A stretch of DNA of 64,000 nt, from NCBI GenBank assembly GCA_002490665.1, contig DKUL01000065.1:35757-99756 (forward strand), given 5' to 3'. The notes beneath the pieces were generated by a model, which was given only the letters and a program-made list of their open reading frames with translations, did no database searches and was not told the origin of the DNA. Within the stretch, counting starts at the first letter, position 1, and each line of letters begins with the position of its first letter. The stretch comes from Lachnospiraceae bacterium UBA7205 (GTDB taxonomy: Bacteria; Bacillota; Clostridia; Lachnospirales; Lachnospiraceae). The position numbers and the translations under genes are program-made. Shown here in pieces: positions 62,517 through 64,000 of the stretch.

Positions 62517-62709
62517 TTGATTGATTCTTCAAATTATAGGGAGTTGTTGAAAAAATGCCTTATCGCCATTGTTTTTAGCATAGGAATATTTTGTTATAAA
62601 AACCTTTGATGCAGGAAAACAGGAAAAGCTAAGCGTTGAAAATATGACGATTATAAATATTACACATGGATATCATAACGCACTTATGCAAAAATACAAT
62701 AGCAAATAA
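62517..62709 (+). pseudogene. Possible broken small membrane protein gene
   Basis: A TTG at 62517, after AGGAG, opens 30 codons ending TGA at 62607 and containing a membrane segment (LIAIVFSIGIFCYK). In the next frame from about 62593 the reading continues KTFDAGKQEKLSVENMTIIN to TAA at 62707-62709. A one-base change in the run of A at 62598-62602 would join them into about 64 residues. The gap 62450-62770 holds nothing else I recognise. Confidence 0.3.
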
Positions 62710-62791
62710 CAAAGATTATATTCCCCTATTTTGACAAATACTCGTAAAGCTTCTATAATAAAGAAAATCAATTTTGAAAGGTAAGATAACT

Positions 62792-63859
62792 ATGAGCAAA
62801 TTCAACGCAAGCCACATCGCAATTCCAACAATACTAAAAGTAGAACCCGACGCACTAGACCAGATTGGCGCGTACCTTGGCGGGTGCAGCTTCCAGAAGG
62901 TCGTCATCTATTTCGGAAACGGACTGATTGACATGTTCGGGTACAAGGTACTCGAATCCCTGCGGGACGCCCATATCGAGGTGCTTGAATACTGCGAGCT
63001 GGACACCGTCAACATTGACGATATCATCAACCTGGCATTTGGACTCCCCAACGCCACACAGGCTGTCATTGGTCTTGGCGGCGGCAAGGTCATTGACGCG
63101 GCAAAGTACATCGGTTTTCTGCGCAAGCTGCCGTTTATCAGCGTTCCCACCTCGGCGTCCAGCGACGGATTCTCCAGCGCCAGTGCCTCCCTGATTGTCA
63201 ACGGCCGCAGAAATTCCGTTCCCGCGCGTCTGGCATTTGGCATTATTGCGGATACCACGGTCATCAAAAGCGCACCGCCAAAGTTTCTGTACTCCGGCAT
63301 CGGGGACATGGTGTCAAAAATCACCGCGCTCTACGACTGGAAATTTGAGGAAGCGCACGGTGCCGCACAGGTCAATGATTTTGCCCTTATGGTCGCCAAA
63401 AAGGCGGTAAACAGCTTTGTCCGCACACCGTTTGACAGCATACAGGACAACCTGTTCTTAAAGGAACTGCTCGACTCCCTCGCCATGAGCGGCATCGCAA
63501 ACGAAATTGCCGGCAGCAGCGCACCCACAAGCGGAAGCGAGCACCTGATTTCACACGCCCTGGACAAAATGCTGGAAACACCGCAGCTTCATGGTATTCA
63601 GGTCGGTATCGCCACCTATCTCATGAGCCGTGTGCACGACCACCGCTGGCAGCGGGTGAACACTGTTTTTTCCGAAACCGGATTCTGGGACTATACCGCA
63701 ACCCTCGATCTCGACGTGGAGGACTACATCAAGGCGGTTGACCTTGCCCCCTCCATCAAGCCGTTCCGCCACACGTACCTCCACGAGGAGCAGTACCGCG
63801 AACTGGCAAAGAAGCTGCTCACCGAAGATGACGCGCTGAAAGCGGTCTTTCATCTGTAA
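62792..63859 (+). CDS. Glycerol-1-phosphate dehydrogenase-family protein
   Basis: The ATG at 62792 is preceded by AAAGG; an in-frame TTG at 62774 is rejected. The 355-residue protein has the NAD-binding AVIGLGGGKVIDAAKYIG and SVPTSASSDGFSSASASL, typical of EgsA/AraM-like members of the iron alcohol dehydrogenase superfamily. GSEHLISHALDKM probably holds a metal-binding His. It may make glycerol-1-phosphate or a related polyol phosphate; the true substrate is uncertain. Confidence 0.85.
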   Translation: MSKFNASHIAIPTILKVEPDALDQIGAYLGGCSFQKVVIYFGNGLIDMFGYKVLESLRDAHIEVLEYCELDTVNIDDIINLAFGLPNATQAVIGLGGGKVIDAAKYIGFLRKLPFISVPTSASSDGFSSASASLIVNGRRNSVPARLAFGIIADTTVIKSAPPKFLYSGIGDMVSKITALYDWKFEEAHGAAQVNDFALMVAKKAVNSFVRTPFDSIQDNLFLKELLDSLAMSGIANEIAGSSAPTSGSEHLISHALDKMLETPQLHGIQVGIATYLMSRVHDHRWQRVNTVFSETGFWDYTATLDLDVEDYIKAVDLAPSIKPFRHTYLHEEQYRELAKKLLTEDDALKAVFHL

Positions 63860-63879
63860 AATATTGAAACGACACAAAA

Positions 63880-63917
63880 ATTCTCCCAGAACTGTATCCT
63901 GTCAGTTCCGGGAGAAT
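63880..63917. terminator. Bidirectional terminator
   Basis: ATTCTCCCAGAACTG and CAGTTCCGGGAGAAT form a 15-bp stem with one mismatch and an 8-base loop, between the dehydrogenase gene and a leftward gene that enters at the right edge. Confidence 0.75.
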
Positions 63918-63921
63918 TTGT

Positions 63922-64000
63922 TTAATTTTCTATTGCTTTTACGAAAGGAAATTCTTCAATCAGATTTTTATCCATCTCCATCATACTGAGAATCCTGCTC
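63922..64000 (-). CDS. C-terminal end of a gene extending past the right edge
   Basis: The last 25 codons of a leftward gene are visible, ending MDKNLIEEFPFVKAIEN before TAA at 63922-63924. The family cannot be judged from so little. Confidence 0.55.
   Translation of the reverse strand, partial: SRILSMMEMDKNLIEEFPFVKAIEN

Noticed and set aside
1..64000. CRISPR array, tRNA, rRNA or known riboswitch
   Set aside because: No regularly spaced repeats, cloverleaf sequences or recognisable aptamer cores were seen on reading the intergenic regions; a covariance-model search would be needed to be sure.

Overview
The window looks like chromosome from a spore-forming, low-to-mid G+C Clostridia bacterium, most likely Lachnospiraceae. 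The evidence is a complete spoIIIA operon and spoIVB, strong AGGAGG ribosome binding sites, and the order nusB-xseA-xseB-ispA-dxs-tlyA-nadK-argR-recN. There is also a minimal two-gene Suf system, a CarD regulator and a cell-bound GH5 glycosidase. I see no rRNA, tRNA or CRISPR array.

Region 1 (1-7.6 kb) is accessory. A leftward pair encodes a MotA/TolQ/ExbB-type stator and a MotB/OmpA-type partner with long helical tails, built like ZorA-ZorB of Zorya anti-phage systems. The next small gene is interrupted at its first codons by a 100-bp palindromic element. A TetR gene with operator-like palindromes in its promoter, a membrane protein, an effector-binding protein, a DUF3788 protein, a decayed effector-binding gene, a methyltransferase, an M24 peptidase-like protein and a DUF5131 protein follow. 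The stretch from 4.2 to 7.5 kb is visibly A+T-richer than the core.

Region 2 (7.6-19 kb) has a DUF3298-type lipoprotein, NUDIX and nitroreductase genes, the minimal Suf pair, a helical-repeat protein, an ANT(6)-like nucleotidyltransferase, a LytTR/GHKL two-component system, a stomatin/NfeD pair, a ThyX-like protein, a DUF3783 protein and a CsoR-family repressor. Region 3 (19-30.7 kb) has hemW, lepA, a polyamine ABC operon (potABCD), an amino-acid ABC operon and spoIVB.

Region 4 (30.8-54.5 kb) is the core leftward block: spoIIIAA-AH, prfC, a transglutaminase lipoprotein, an Asp23 protein, nusB, xseA, xseB, ispA, dxs, tlyA, nadK, argR and recN. An RND pump operon, a secreted protein and a minimal soluble chemoreceptor-like protein separate recN from spoIVB, and spo0A is not next to spoIVB.

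Region 5 (54.5-64 kb) has an acetyltransferase, an NSS transporter with a short leader ORF, a broken two-gene module with a HipA-like kinase fragment, a GH5 lipoprotein, an ECF sigma/anti-sigma pair, a CarD regulator and a glycerol-1-phosphate dehydrogenase-like enzyme. A 38-nt hairpin is repeated upstream of dxs and just before the GH5 gene.
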